The notes under the pieces: generated by a model
Told to the model about the DNA's origin: nothing
The model's input: only the letters and a program-made list of their open reading frames with translations
Database searches by the model: none
Part shown: positions 55,106 to 62,727 of the stretch, one piece after another
Numbering within the stretch: the stretch's first letter is position 1
Layout: each line of letters begins with the position of its first letter
NCBI GenBank assembly: GCA_017462755.1
Contig: JAFTQM010000098.1
Coordinates: 1 to 64,000, forward strand
From: Lachnospiraceae bacterium
Lineage (GTDB): Bacteria; Bacillota; Clostridia; Lachnospirales; Lachnospiraceae
Direction of reading: 5' to 3'
Length of the DNA stretch: 64,000 nt
Translations under genes and position numbers: made by a program

Positions 55106-55903
55106 ATGGGCGGATTAGAAATCGCAATCATAATTATAGGAGCAATATGTCTCCTTGTCAGTTTTCTTCTTCCGAGTAAGAAGGAGGCGGCAGGTGAGGA
55201 GCTTCCGAGTGAAGAATTAGAGCAGGTGATGCGCAGAATGCAGGAAAATTCGGCGCTTCAGGAGGAAGAGCTGGAGAAAAAGGTTCAGGCAATTTTAGAA
55301 AAAAGCAGTGCGCAGCTTGTATCCGAAGCGGAAGAGGATATGAATCGCCTGTCAAATGAGAAAATTATGGCGATTGATGAGTTTTCCAATCAGATTCTCG
55401 CCAAAATAGAAAACAACAATCAGGAGGTTGTTTTCTTGTATGATATGTTCCAGCGCAAGGAAGAAGAAATGAAGTCTGCCATGAATAAGCTGGAGCAGAG
55501 TCGAAGAGAGAACAAAGAATTGTTGGAACGCTTGGAGGAAGTGCAAAAAGGAAAAGGCATGGAAGAAAGCAGACCGACAGGATACAAAGAGCAGACGGAC
55601 CGGACGGATGGTTTGTTTGAAGCGTCAGACCGAAGAAACGAAGAATCCGAACCGGAAGAGAACGAAGAAATCAATCAGCAGTATCGGACACAGGCAGAGC
55701 GTTTGCCGGAGATGGTAAATGAAATGAAGGCAGCGGACGCAGAAGCCACCGGAAGCAACGATACTGGCGAGCGGGAGCGTAAGGAGCGGGTATTGGAGCT
55801 TTACCGAAAGGATTACAGCATCAAGGAGATTTCCAAGGAGCTGTCGATGGGCCAGGGAGAGGTAAAGCTGATTGTTGATTTATACGGAAAAGCCGGAAGG
55901 TAA
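55106..55903 (+). CDS. SwrB/YlxL-like membrane protein with C-terminal helix-turn-helix (DUF6115 type)
   Basis: A 265-residue protein: one membrane helix at about 3-20 (LEIAIIIIGAICLLVSFLL), long charged coiled coils (about 30-160), a variable acidic stretch, and a C-terminal helix-turn-helix-like segment VLELYRKDYSIKEISKELS followed by GEVKLIVDLYGK. This is the layout of B. subtilis SwrB, which follows sigD and activates motor-export assembly. Identity is weak, so the link is by architecture and position. ATG 55106 has GGAGAG upstream. Confidence 0.72.
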   Translation: MGGLEIAIIIIGAICLLVSFLLPSKKEAAGEELPSEELEQVMRRMQENSALQEEELEKKVQAILEKSSAQLVSEAEEDMNRLSNEKIMAIDEFSNQILAKIENNNQEVVFLYDMFQRKEEEMKSAMNKLEQSRRENKELLERLEEVQKGKGMEESRPTGYKEQTDRTDGLFEASDRRNEESEPEENEEINQQYRTQAERLPEMVNEMKAADAEATGSNDTGERERKERVLELYRKDYSIKEISKELSMGQGEVKLIVDLYGKAGR

Positions 55904-55926
55904 AGGAAGACAGCAGGAGGAGCTTT

Positions 55927-56730
55927 GTGAAAGGAAAATTTTTTGTACGTGGTTTTGGAGTAGGAGTGTTAGCAACCGTACTGCTTTATTCCACGGTAAT
56001 TATACCGAATAAATATGAATTGTCAGAGGATGAGATTATACAAAAGGCGCAAAAATTGGGTATGGTAATGGAGGATGAGGTGCAGCTGCCGGAACCGACG
56101 ACAGCACCGACGCCGACCGGTACGGAGGAAGTGACGCCGGAGCCGACCGAACCTGCAGCACCGACTAAGCCGGAGGAGCCGGAGGGGATTCCGAGTCCGA
56201 CAAGTATACCGGATATAACAGAACCGCCGGAAGCAACGGATGTACCGGTACCAACGGAGCCGGAAATACCGACCGAGAAGCCGACCCCGACCGTGGCACC
56301 GAGTCCGACGGAGAAGCCGACGCCAACCGTAGCACCGACCCCAACTGTGGCACCGACCCCAACGGAAAAGCCGACCCCAACTGTGGCACCGACCCCAACG
56401 GAAAAGCCAACACCAACCGTGGCGGAGGCCCCGACCGAAAAGCCGGAACCAACCAGTACACCGACTCCAACCGAAGAGCCGGAAGCCACGAAGGCACCGA
56501 GTCTGACGGAGACAGAGAGTAAGCCGGAGTATTATAAGATTAAGGTAACACATGGTATGTCCTCGGATCAGTTTGCTGCCAAAGCGGAAGAAATTGGTCT
56601 GGTAGAAGATGCGGGAGATTTCGATTGGTATATCATGAAAAAAGGAATGGCATACCGGATTCAGGATGGAACTCATGTGATACCGGCAGGCAGCACCTAT
56701 GACGAAATTCTTGAAATCGTGACAAGATAG
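55927..56730 (+). CDS. Membrane-anchored MltG/YceG-like protein with Pro-Thr repeat stalk
   Basis: A 267-residue protein: one N-terminal membrane helix (about 8-26), a short helical segment (SEDEIIQKAQKLGMV), a stalk of Pro/Thr/Glu repeats (about 55-195, units such as PTEKPTPTVAP) and a C-terminal LysM-like subdomain like the N-terminal part of MltG (YKIKVTHGMSSDQFAAKAEE, IQDGTHVIPAGSTYDEIL, in part). The MltG catalytic lytic-transglycosylase region is absent, so it probably binds rather than cuts the wall. The GTG start has AGGAGG about seven nt upstream. It is the last gene before rpsB. Confidence 0.72.
   Translation: MKGKFFVRGFGVGVLATVLLYSTVIIPNKYELSEDEIIQKAQKLGMVMEDEVQLPEPTTAPTPTGTEEVTPEPTEPAAPTKPEEPEGIPSPTSIPDITEPPEATDVPVPTEPEIPTEKPTPTVAPSPTEKPTPTVAPTPTVAPTPTEKPTPTVAPTPTEKPTPTVAEAPTEKPEPTSTPTPTEEPEATKAPSLTETESKPEYYKIKVTHGMSSDQFAAKAEEIGLVEDAGDFDWYIMKKGMAYRIQDGTHVIPAGSTYDEILEIVTR
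56089..56526 (+). repeat. Tandem Pro-Thr coding repeats (stalk of the MltG-like protein)
   Basis: Imperfect units coding PTEKPTPTVAP and PTPTVAP recur head to tail, most regularly at 56265-56425. Such DNA can change copy number by slippage. It accounts for the long antisense open frames here. Confidence 0.85.
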
Positions 56731-56741
56731 CAAAAAAACAC

Positions 56742-56770
56742 TTGCATTATTGAAAATAGTATGGTAGACT
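56742..56770 (+). promoter_or_regulatory. Candidate promoter of rpsB-tsf
   Basis: TTGCAT (56742-56747), 17-bp spacer, TAGACT (56765-56770), preceded by a TGG extended -10. It starts the ribosomal genes independently of the fla/che operon. Confidence 0.55.
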
Positions 56771-56779
56771 ACTAAGGTC

Positions 56780-56890
56780 GCAAAAAGCACGTAACAGTGC
56801 GCAGGTTCCGGGTGCCGCAGTCCGAAATGGATATTGGTTGGAGCCTTGAGGGTCCTGTTACGGAAGAAAAACCAAATGGAGGAAAAAGAC
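56780..56890 (+). promoter_or_regulatory. Structured rpsB mRNA leader
   Basis: CGTAACAG (56790-56797) can pair with CTGTTACG (56855-56862), closing a domain of about 70 nt. Inside, GGTTCC (56804-56809) can pair with GGAGCC (56840-56845) with one G-U. The domain ends about 15 nt before the rpsB SD. Leaders of ribosomal operons often bind a product protein (here S2) for autoregulation. The class is not one I can name. Confidence 0.5.
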
Positions 56891-57625
56891 ATGAGCGTTA
56901 TTTCAATGAAGCAGTTACTTGAAGCAGGTGTACACTTTGGACACCAGACCAGAAGATGGAACCCTAAGATGGCAGAGTACATCTATACCGAGAGAAACGG
57001 TATCTACATCATCGACTTACAGAAGTCTGTAGGTAAGGTTGATGAAGCTTACTATGCAATCAAGGACATCGTAGCAAACGGTGGTAAGGTTCTTTTCGTT
57101 GGTACAAAGAAGCAGGCTCAGGATTCCGTTAAGTCCGAGGCAGAGCGTTGCGGTATGTACTATGTAAACGAGAGATGGCTTGGTGGTATGCTTACCAACT
57201 TCAAGACCATTCAGTCCAGAATTGCTAGATTAAAGCAGATTGAGACCATGTCTCAGGACGGTACCTTCGATGTACTGCCTAAGAAGGAAGTTATCGAGTT
57301 AAAGAAGGAATGGGAGAAGTTAGAGAAGAACCTTGGCGGTATCAAGGATATGAAGGATATTCCGGATGCTATCTTCGTAGTAGATCCAAAGAAGGAAAGA
57401 ATCTGTATTCAGGAAGCACATACATTAGGTATTCCGTTGATTGGTATCGCAGATACCAACTGTGATCCGGAAGAACTGGATTATGTAATCCCAGGTAATG
57501 ACGATGCAATCAGAGCAGTTAAGCTTATCGTTGCTAAGATGGCAGATGCTGTTATTGAGGCAAATCAGGGTGTTCAGATGACTGATACTACTGAGGAAGT
57601 TGTTGAGGAAGCAGTAGAGGCATAA
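56891..57625 (+). CDS. rpsB: 30S ribosomal protein S2
   Basis: A 244-residue S2 protein, recognisable by [19 protein letters not shown] (in part), [39 protein letters not shown] and [20 protein letters not shown] (in part). It ends with an acidic tail. ATG 56891 has GGAGG about eight nt upstream; the longer frame to 56834 has no support. Codon use shifts to the strongly biased set of highly expressed genes. Confidence 0.97.
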   Translation: MSVISMKQLLEAGVHFGHQTRRWNPKMAEYIYTERNGIYIIDLQKSVGKVDEAYYAIKDIVANGGKVLFVGTKKQAQDSVKSEAERCGMYYVNERWLGGMLTNFKTIQSRIARLKQIETMSQDGTFDVLPKKEVIELKKEWEKLEKNLGGIKDMKDIPDAIFVVDPKKERICIQEAHTLGIPLIGIADTNCDPEELDYVIPGNDDAIRAVKLIVAKMADAVIEANQGVQMTDTTEEVVEEAVEA

Positions 57626-57672
57626 TTGCGCGCATAAAATGCAGCAGTTGACAAGCTGAGAACAATCAGGCA

Positions 57673-57703
57673 CAGCAGGTTCACATACCATGTGGACTTG
57701 CTG
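57673..57703 (+). other. Hairpin between rpsB and tsf
   Basis: A 14-bp stem (57673-57686 with 57690-57703, two G-U pairs) with a three-nt ACC loop. No T tract follows (TATATTAAAAA), so it is not a standard terminator. It may set the S2 to EF-Ts ratio or be a processing site. Confidence 0.6.
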
Positions 57704-57731
57704 TATATTAAAAATAACGGAGGGCATTACA

Positions 57732-58667
57732 ATGGCTGAGATTACAGCAAAGATGGTAAAAGATTTGAGAGAAATGACCGGCGCCGACATGATGGATTGT
57801 AAGAAGGCTCTTGCTGAGACAAACGGTAATATGGACGAGGCTGTAGAGTTCTTAAGAAAGAACGGACAGGCTAAGGCTGAAAAGAAGGCAGGCAGAATTG
57901 CAGCAGAGGGTATCTGTAAGATTGCTGTAGACGGTGACAAGGTTGCTGCAGTAGTAGAGGTTAACTCTGAGACTGACTTCGTAGCAAAGAATGAGCAGTT
58001 CCAGGAGTTTGTAGGCAACGTTGCAAATCAGGTGATTTCCAGCAACGCAGCTGATGTAGATGCTCTGCTTGCTGTGACATATGCAGCAGATACTACTAAG
58101 ACGGTAAAGGAAGCTTTGGTAGAGAAGGTAGCAACCATTGGTGAAAATTTAAGTATCAGAAGATTTGCAAAGGTTGTAGCTGAGAATGGTTGTGTAGTAT
58201 CTTATACTCACGGCGGTGGAAGAATCGGCGTTATCGTTGAGTCTGCTACTGACGTAGTAAACGATGCAATCAAGGAAGCAATGACCAACGTAGCAATGCA
58301 GATTGCAGCTCTTTCTCCAAAGTATGTATGCAGAGACGAAGTTGATGTAGCTTACCTTGAGCATGAGAAGGAAATCATCAAGGCTCAGATTATGAACGAT
58401 CCGAAGGAGTCCCAGAAGCCGGAGAAGGTTATCGAGGGTATGATCAGCGGACGTATCAACAAGGAATTAAAGGAAATCTGCCTTGTAGATCAGGTATATG
58501 TAAAGGCTGAGGATGGAAAGCAGACCGTAGGTCAGTATGTTGCACAGGTTGCAAAGGAGAACGGTGCAAACTTCTCCATCAAGAAGTTCGTTCGTTTCGA
58601 GACTGGTGAAGGTCTTGAGAAGAAGCAGGAAGACTTCGCAGCTGAGGTTGCAGCACAGCTCGGCTAA
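57732..58667 (+). CDS. tsf: Translation elongation factor Ts
   Basis: Nucleotide exchange factor for EF-Tu. It has an N-terminal UBA domain (VKDLREMTGADMMDCKKAL in part), the core motif VNSETDFVAKN, and subdomains through IKKFVRFETGEG. 311 residues is normal for Clostridia. ATG 57732 has GGAGGG about eight nt upstream. It is followed by two hairpins, the second a full terminator. Confidence 0.97.
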   Translation: MAEITAKMVKDLREMTGADMMDCKKALAETNGNMDEAVEFLRKNGQAKAEKKAGRIAAEGICKIAVDGDKVAAVVEVNSETDFVAKNEQFQEFVGNVANQVISSNAADVDALLAVTYAADTTKTVKEALVEKVATIGENLSIRRFAKVVAENGCVVSYTHGGGRIGVIVESATDVVNDAIKEAMTNVAMQIAALSPKYVCRDEVDVAYLEHEKEIIKAQIMNDPKESQKPEKVIEGMISGRINKELKEICLVDQVYVKAEDGKQTVGQYVAQVAKENGANFSIKKFVRFETGEGLEKKQEDFAAEVAAQLG

Positions 58668-58688
58668 TTCACGATTTGTTCGTGGATA

Positions 58689-58709
58689 GGTATCTGTAAA
58701 GCAGATACC
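58689..58709 (+). other. Hairpin after tsf, upstream of the terminator
   Basis: GGTATCTG (58689-58696) pairs with CAGATACC (58702-58709), with a five-nt loop. The downstream AATAGAATAATAT has no T run. It may act as a 3'-end stabiliser. Confidence 0.5.
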
Positions 58710-58731
58710 AATAGAATAATATAAAATTCAG

Positions 58732-58793
58732 GCTCCGAAAGCCTTGCATTTACAGTGGTTTCGCTGTAAGTGCAAGAGTCTTCGGAGCTTTTC
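58732..58793 (+). terminator. Long Rho-independent terminator of rpsB-tsf
   Basis: GCTCCGAA (58732-58739) pairs with TTCGGAGC (58781-58788), enclosing a second stem (CTTGCA-TTACAG with CTGTAA-TGCAAG), followed by TTTTC. Confidence 0.85.
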
Positions 58794-58844
58794 GTATTAA
58801 CCACACATTTGTTTGGAATTGTTAGAAAAATTCACAAAAAACTC

Positions 58845-58873
58845 TTGTAAAGTCTGTCGAAAAGTGGTAAAAT
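58845..58873 (+). promoter_or_regulatory. Promoter of the PocR-chemoreceptor/MIP unit with internal Spo0A-like heptamer
   Basis: TTGTAA (58845-58850), 17-bp spacer, TAAAAT (58868-58873), with a TGG extended -10. The spacer contains TGTCGAA (58855-58861), an exact Spo0A box core. Binding there would be expected to block RNA polymerase. Confidence 0.55.
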
Positions 58874-58908
58874 ACAGGTAGATTACAAAAACAAGAGAGG
58901 TGGATTCT

Positions 58909-59688
58909 ATGCACATAAGTGAGGTTATTGATTTACAGTTGCTGGAACAGATTATGAGAGATTGGTCGAATGCGACAGGTATGGCAACGATTGCAGTAGA
59001 CCACGAAGGAAAGTATTGTTCCGGAGAAATCGGATTTACAGATTTTTGTATTAAGTATACCAGAGGCTCTGCCGAAGGTTTGAGACGTTGTGTGAAGTGC
59101 GACAACGAATGTAAGGGTACATATTTTTGTCATGCGGGTCTGATGGATTTTAGTGCAGATATCGTGGTAGACGGACATTATTTAGGCAAGATTATCGGCG
59201 GTCAGATTTTACCGCAGGAGCCGGACGAGGAGAAGTTCCGTCAGCTGGCAGTGACGTTCGGTATTGACCCGGATGAGTATATCGCAGCATTACGCAAGAT
59301 TCCGGTACGTTCCGAAACGGCGATTCGTTCTTCTGCGAAGCTGCTGGGAGATATCGTAAATATGCTTGTTGAATTTGAATATAACAAGAAGAATGAGTCA
59401 AACAAGCAGGATGGCTTGAAGGAAAGCGTGATGCGTGCCAGTGCATTAATCAAAGAGATGAACGAAATGTCTCTTTCCTTGAACAAGATTGAGAGCAAGC
59501 AGAACATCCTGTCGCTGAATGCTAGTATCGAGGCTGCGAGAGCAGGTGAAGCTGGTAGAGGCTTTGCGGTAGTAGCACAGGAGGTTTGTAAGCTGGCTTC
59601 GAATTCTACACAGATTAACAGCAACATCAAAGCAGTTTTGAACAAGCTGAACGCAGAAGTAGAGAACATGGTTGAAATGGAAAAATAA
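58909..59688 (+). CDS. Cytosolic chemoreceptor: PocR ligand-binding domain plus minimal MCP signalling hairpin
   Basis: A 259-residue protein without membrane helices. Residues about 5-160 form a PocR sensor domain: the Cys pattern FCIKYTRG...RCVKCDNEC...[16 protein letters not shown] and [10 protein letters not shown] are typical. The C-terminal 90 residues are the MCP tip: [21 protein letters not shown] (in part) and [10 protein letters not shown]. The methylation helices of a normal MCP are missing, so it probably signals to CheW/CheA without CheB/CheD-type adaptation. PocR domains are known or proposed to sense small diols or hydrocarbon derivatives. ATG 58909 has AGAGGTGG five nt upstream. 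The MIP channel gene follows after 24 nt. Confidence 0.9.
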   Translation: MHISEVIDLQLLEQIMRDWSNATGMATIAVDHEGKYCSGEIGFTDFCIKYTRGSAEGLRRCVKCDNECKGTYFCHAGLMDFSADIVVDGHYLGKIIGGQILPQEPDEEKFRQLAVTFGIDPDEYIAALRKIPVRSETAIRSSAKLLGDIVNMLVEFEYNKKNESNKQDGLKESVMRASALIKEMNEMSLSLNKIESKQNILSLNASIEAARAGEAGRGFAVVAQEVCKLASNSTQINSNIKAVLNKLNAEVENMVEMEK

Positions 59689-59712
59689 AATACGAGCAAC
59701 GAGGTGTGGAAG

Positions 59713-60432
59713 ATGAACTATTTATCTGAGTTTTGTGGCTCATTGGTTTTTCTTTTGGGAGGATATGCATATATGTGTAATATTTCCTTAAAGAAAACAT
59801 TAGTAGGGAAATTGAATTACATCGAGTTAGTAGTAGCATGGAGTTTGGCAGTAGGTTTGGGTCTTGCAGTGGCGGCAACCACGGGTGGTCCGGCATTGTT
59901 AAATCCGGGCGTGGTATTTGGACAGGTTATCTGGAACGGAATGGCGATTTCGGATGCAATCATCTATCTGCTGATGGAATTTTTAGCAGCAGGCGCAGCC
60001 GTTTTGATTTGTATGGTATTCTTCTGGGATTCGTTCAAGGCGAGCGCAGATATGCCAAAGAGAGGCATCTTTTCTGCATATCCGGTTGAAAAGAACATGG
60101 TATTAAATTTTGTTCAGGAAATCATAGCAACCTTTGCATTTTTGTTCTTAGTGTTTGTTGGAATTATTTATGCCAAGGGCAATCCGCTGGTTATTGGTGC
60201 AGTCGGCTTTGCAGCAGTAGCACTGATTTCATTATCCTTGAATAGTACCGGTTTTAGTATGAACGCAATGCGTTCCGTATTCAGTAGCGTTTGGTTTGCA
60301 CTTCTTCCGATTCCAAACAAGGGTAAGGAAAAGGTGGATTGGAGTTATCAGTTGATTGTCAACTTGGTAGGCTCCAGTATCGGCGGTATTTTAGCGGTTA
60401 TTGCCACCTCTGTGATTGCAGGCGCGTTATAA
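59713..60432 (+). CDS. MIP-family (aquaglyceroporin-like) channel with altered NPA motifs
   Basis: A 239-residue protein with about six membrane helices and two half-helix loops. The first loop reads LLNPGVVFGQ (Asn64-Pro-Gly, for NPA). The second reads GFSMNAMRSVF (Asn184-Ala-Met-Arg, for NPAR). The two pore asparagines and the selectivity-filter arginine are kept while Pro and Ala are changed, so the pore may be non-standard. Glycerol, water or a diol are possible substrates. ATG 59713 has GAGGTG about eight nt upstream. It is co-transcribed with the PocR chemoreceptor and closed by a terminator. Confidence 0.85.
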   Translation: MNYLSEFCGSLVFLLGGYAYMCNISLKKTLVGKLNYIELVVAWSLAVGLGLAVAATTGGPALLNPGVVFGQVIWNGMAISDAIIYLLMEFLAAGAAVLICMVFFWDSFKASADMPKRGIFSAYPVEKNMVLNFVQEIIATFAFLFLVFVGIIYAKGNPLVIGAVGFAAVALISLSLNSTGFSMNAMRSVFSSVWFALLPIPNKGKEKVDWSYQLIVNLVGSSIGGILAVIATSVIAGAL

Positions 60433-60473
60433 GGAATATAATATTAGAAAAGTGATACGATAAGCTATTTAAG

Positions 60474-60521
60474 AAGCAAACGGTTATTTGGTAAAGAAGA
60501 CTAAATGGCTGTTTGCTTTTT
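60474..60521 (+). terminator. Rho-independent terminator after the MIP channel gene
   Basis: AAGCAAAC pairs with GTTTGCTT (60511-60518), with an inner ATTTGGT/ACTAAAT stem, followed by T residues. Confidence 0.8.
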
Positions 60522-60535
60522 AGTACTTATTTATC

Positions 60536-60564
60536 TTGACAAAGGAACAAAGATTTGATAAATT
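60536..60564 (+). promoter_or_regulatory. Promoter and long leader of the surface-protein gene
   Basis: TTGACA (60536-60541, perfect -35), 17-bp spacer, TAAATT (60559-60564). The leader to the ATG at 60758 is about 185 nt. It contains TGGTTAACCA (60633-60642) and CGAC-cccagaat-GTCG, but I could not match it to a known riboswitch. The 325-nt gap from the MIP gene otherwise holds only the terminator above. Confidence 0.55.
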
Positions 60565-60757
60565 AAATTTAAAATAGTAAAGTAGTAGAGAAATGAAGGC
60601 TTGTATTCGAGCATAAAATACTATATTCATATTGGTTAACCACGTTTGTCCAATCCCCAAAAGCGAGGCTGAAAATAGGATTTCGACCCCAGAATGTCGG
60701 AAAGGTTCGTTATGCTTACCAAAAAAAGCAGAAATAATGCTAAAGGAGAGCTGTAGT

Positions 60758-62695
60758 ATGACTAAAGGGGATAAAAGAGTTATTACTTTGGGATTATCGT
60801 TTGTTTTGGCTTTAGCGTCAGGAAACGCGCATGTTGCAAAAGCTGCAGAGGTTTATACCGGTTCGCAGATGACGGAAGAACAGAAGGTTGCAGTAAGTGG
60901 ATTTTTGAATGATTTGGAACTGACCGATGATTTTGCTGTTTATGCAGATACAATGGTAACTGATGGTGAAGGACGCCATGTCGATGGAAATGCTGCGGTT
61001 AACGAGGTTGTAACGACGGACAACAATACAGGTGAGATTAGATTTGATGCAAACACGAGAGGCGCACAGAGCGAAGAGGGATATTCTTATGTAGGAAGCG
61101 GTATTATTGGCAATACCGGAGAGAATGCGACCAAATATCAGGATGCGCTTATTGTCGGAGATGACGTGACTTATGCGTCGGGAGAAAGCTTCGAGGCATG
61201 GATTGAAGAAAAGGGAATTAATGTGATTCATGCAGGAACACAGGAATATCAGGATTATTTAGAAGAGAACCCGGAGATTGCAGAGCAGCTTGATATCAAT
61301 GGAAATTTGGTTGATATTGCGGAAAGCGGAGAGGCTTTGCAGGATGCTTTTACCACTGCGCAGGAAAAAATAGTGGAAGATGCAGAGAAGGAAGCAATAG
61401 AGACCTTTGATACAATTACACAATTATATGAGACGGAAAATGGTGTTATTGTAGCCAATTTGGATGTTTCGGCATTAACGAATGGAAGTTATACGGCTTA
61501 TGATTCGTTGATTCGAATGCTCCAAAGTAATACCAACAATGTTGTTACGATGATTAATTTAGATGTTGATGAAGATGAGACTTCTTTGGTGTTTAATACT
61601 TGGTTAAATAATGTAGACTGTGATGCCAATGCAAGTGCAAATTCTCAATATCTGATTTGGAATTTTGGAAATTATGATGGCGAGATTAAGGTGAATGCAA
61701 CTCAGGCAGGTGTGTTTGTCGCACCGAATGCAGCGATTATCAATAGCTCGACCGTATGTGGTGCGGTGGTAGCGGACACATATATCATTTCCAATGCAGG
61801 AAATGAGGTTCATGGAGTTCTTGGACGTGATCCATTGCCAACGGAAGCGCCGACCGCGACGCCAACGGAAGCTCCGACTGCGACGCCAACGGCAGTTCCA
61901 ACGACGACGCCAACGGAAGTGCCAACAGCAACGCCAACGGAGGCACCGACCGCGACGCCAACGGCAGTTCCAACAGCAACGCCAACGGCATTGCCAACAG
62001 TGGCGCCAACAGAAGTGCCGACAGAAGCGCCGACCGCGACGCCAACGGAGGCACCGACCGCGACGCCAACGGAAGCGCCAACAGCAACGCCAACGGAAGC
62101 ACCGACAGTAACGCCAACCGTAGCGCCAACCGCGACGCCAACGGTAACCCCAACGGTAGTTCCAACAGCAACGCCAACGGCATTGCCGACAGTGACTCCA
62201 ACAGAAGCGCCGACCGCGACGCCAACGGTAACCCCAACGGCATTGCCAACGGAAGCGCCAACGGCATTGCCAACAGAAGTGCCGACAGAAGCGCCGACCG
62301 CGACGCCGACGGAGGCACCGACCGCGACCCCAACAGTAACGCCGACACCAGATCCGGTAGCGGAAGCTTCGGGTTCAATCGCAATTCCGGATCCGGAACC
62401 AACAGTGACACCAGATCCGGAGCCGACGGCAACCCCAATTCCAGACCCGGAACCTGAGGTGGAAGAAATAATTGAGATTGAGGACGAAGAAGTGCCGGAA
62501 GGAACGCCGGTAATGGAAGAAGATGGTGGAGAAGAGGAAGAAGAGGAGGAAATTGAAATTATTGACGATGAGCCGCCTCTTGGATTACCAAAGACCGGTT
62601 TGGCAGATTCTGCTTGGTTTTATGCATCGGGAGCTTTTCTGATTATGATGGGTATCTTAATATCTGATAAGAAAAGAAAGCATAAAAATGCATAA
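60758..62695 (+). CDS. LPKTG wall-anchored surface protein with choice-of-anchor A-like domain and Thr/Pro stalk
   Basis: A 645-residue secreted protein. The signal peptide (about 1-32) ends AKAAE. Residues about 60-360 look like a choice-of-anchor A adhesin domain (DALIVGDDVTYASG, LIWNFGNYDGEI, VFVAPNAAIINSSTVCGAVVAD in part). A stalk of PTEAPTATPT-type repeats spans about 360-530, followed by Pro/Asp/Glu-rich and acidic segments. The sortase motif Leu610-Pro-Lys-Thr-Gly precedes a membrane helix and KKRKHKNA. It should be covalently attached to the wall and project outward. ATG 60758 has AAAGGAGAG upstream. No sortase gene is in the window. Confidence 0.88.
   Translation: MTKGDKRVITLGLSFVLALASGNAHVAKAAEVYTGSQMTEEQKVAVSGFLNDLELTDDFAVYADTMVTDGEGRHVDGNAAVNEVVTTDNNTGEIRFDANTRGAQSEEGYSYVGSGIIGNTGENATKYQDALIVGDDVTYASGESFEAWIEEKGINVIHAGTQEYQDYLEENPEIAEQLDINGNLVDIAESGEALQDAFTTAQEKIVEDAEKEAIETFDTITQLYETENGVIVANLDVSALTNGSYTAYDSLIRMLQSNTNNVVTMINLDVDEDETSLVFNTWLNNVDCDANASANSQYLIWNFGNYDGEIKVNATQAGVFVAPNAAIINSSTVCGAVVADTYIISNAGNEVHGVLGRDPLPTEAPTATPTEAPTATPTAVPTTTPTEVPTATPTEAPTATPTAVPTATPTALPTVAPTEVPTEAPTATPTEAPTATPTEAPTATPTEAPTVTPTVAPTATPTVTPTVVPTATPTALPTVTPTEAPTATPTVTPTALPTEAPTALPTEVPTEAPTATPTEAPTATPTVTPTPDPVAEASGSIAIPDPEPTVTPDPEPTATPIPDPEPEVEEIIEIEDEEVPEGTPVMEEDGGEEEEEEEIEIIDDEPPLGLPKTGLADSAWFYASGAFLIMMGILISDKKRKHKNA
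61835..62350 (+). repeat. Tandem Thr/Pro coding repeats of the surface-protein stalk
   Basis: Units of 12, 15 or 18 bases coding PTEAPTAT, PTAVPTAT, PTALPT and PTEVPTEA recur for about 515 bp. Near-identical 18-24-base blocks favour copy-number change. They also create long open frames on the opposite strand. Confidence 0.9.
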
Positions 62696-62727
62696 TAGCC
62701 GCAACGTATTTATATAATGAACCGATT

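Noticed and set aside
56023..56982. 319-residue minus-strand frame, Arg/Cys/Trp-rich, and a Gly/Val/Ser-rich one nearby
   Set aside because: Both are produced by the Pro-Thr coding repeat read backwards, and one also runs into rpsB.
60643..60720. Possible c-di-GMP riboswitch before the surface-protein gene
   Set aside because: The conserved GEMM-I and GEMM-II core sequences are not found; reported only as an unexplained leader.
61835..62350. Direct repeats that could suggest a CRISPR array
   Set aside because: Units are 12-18 bases, in frame and coding Thr/Pro, with no unique spacers and no cas genes.
61785..62438. 217-residue minus-strand Leu/Pro/Ala-rich frame
   Set aside because: Antisense reading of the adhesin stalk repeats without SD or start context.
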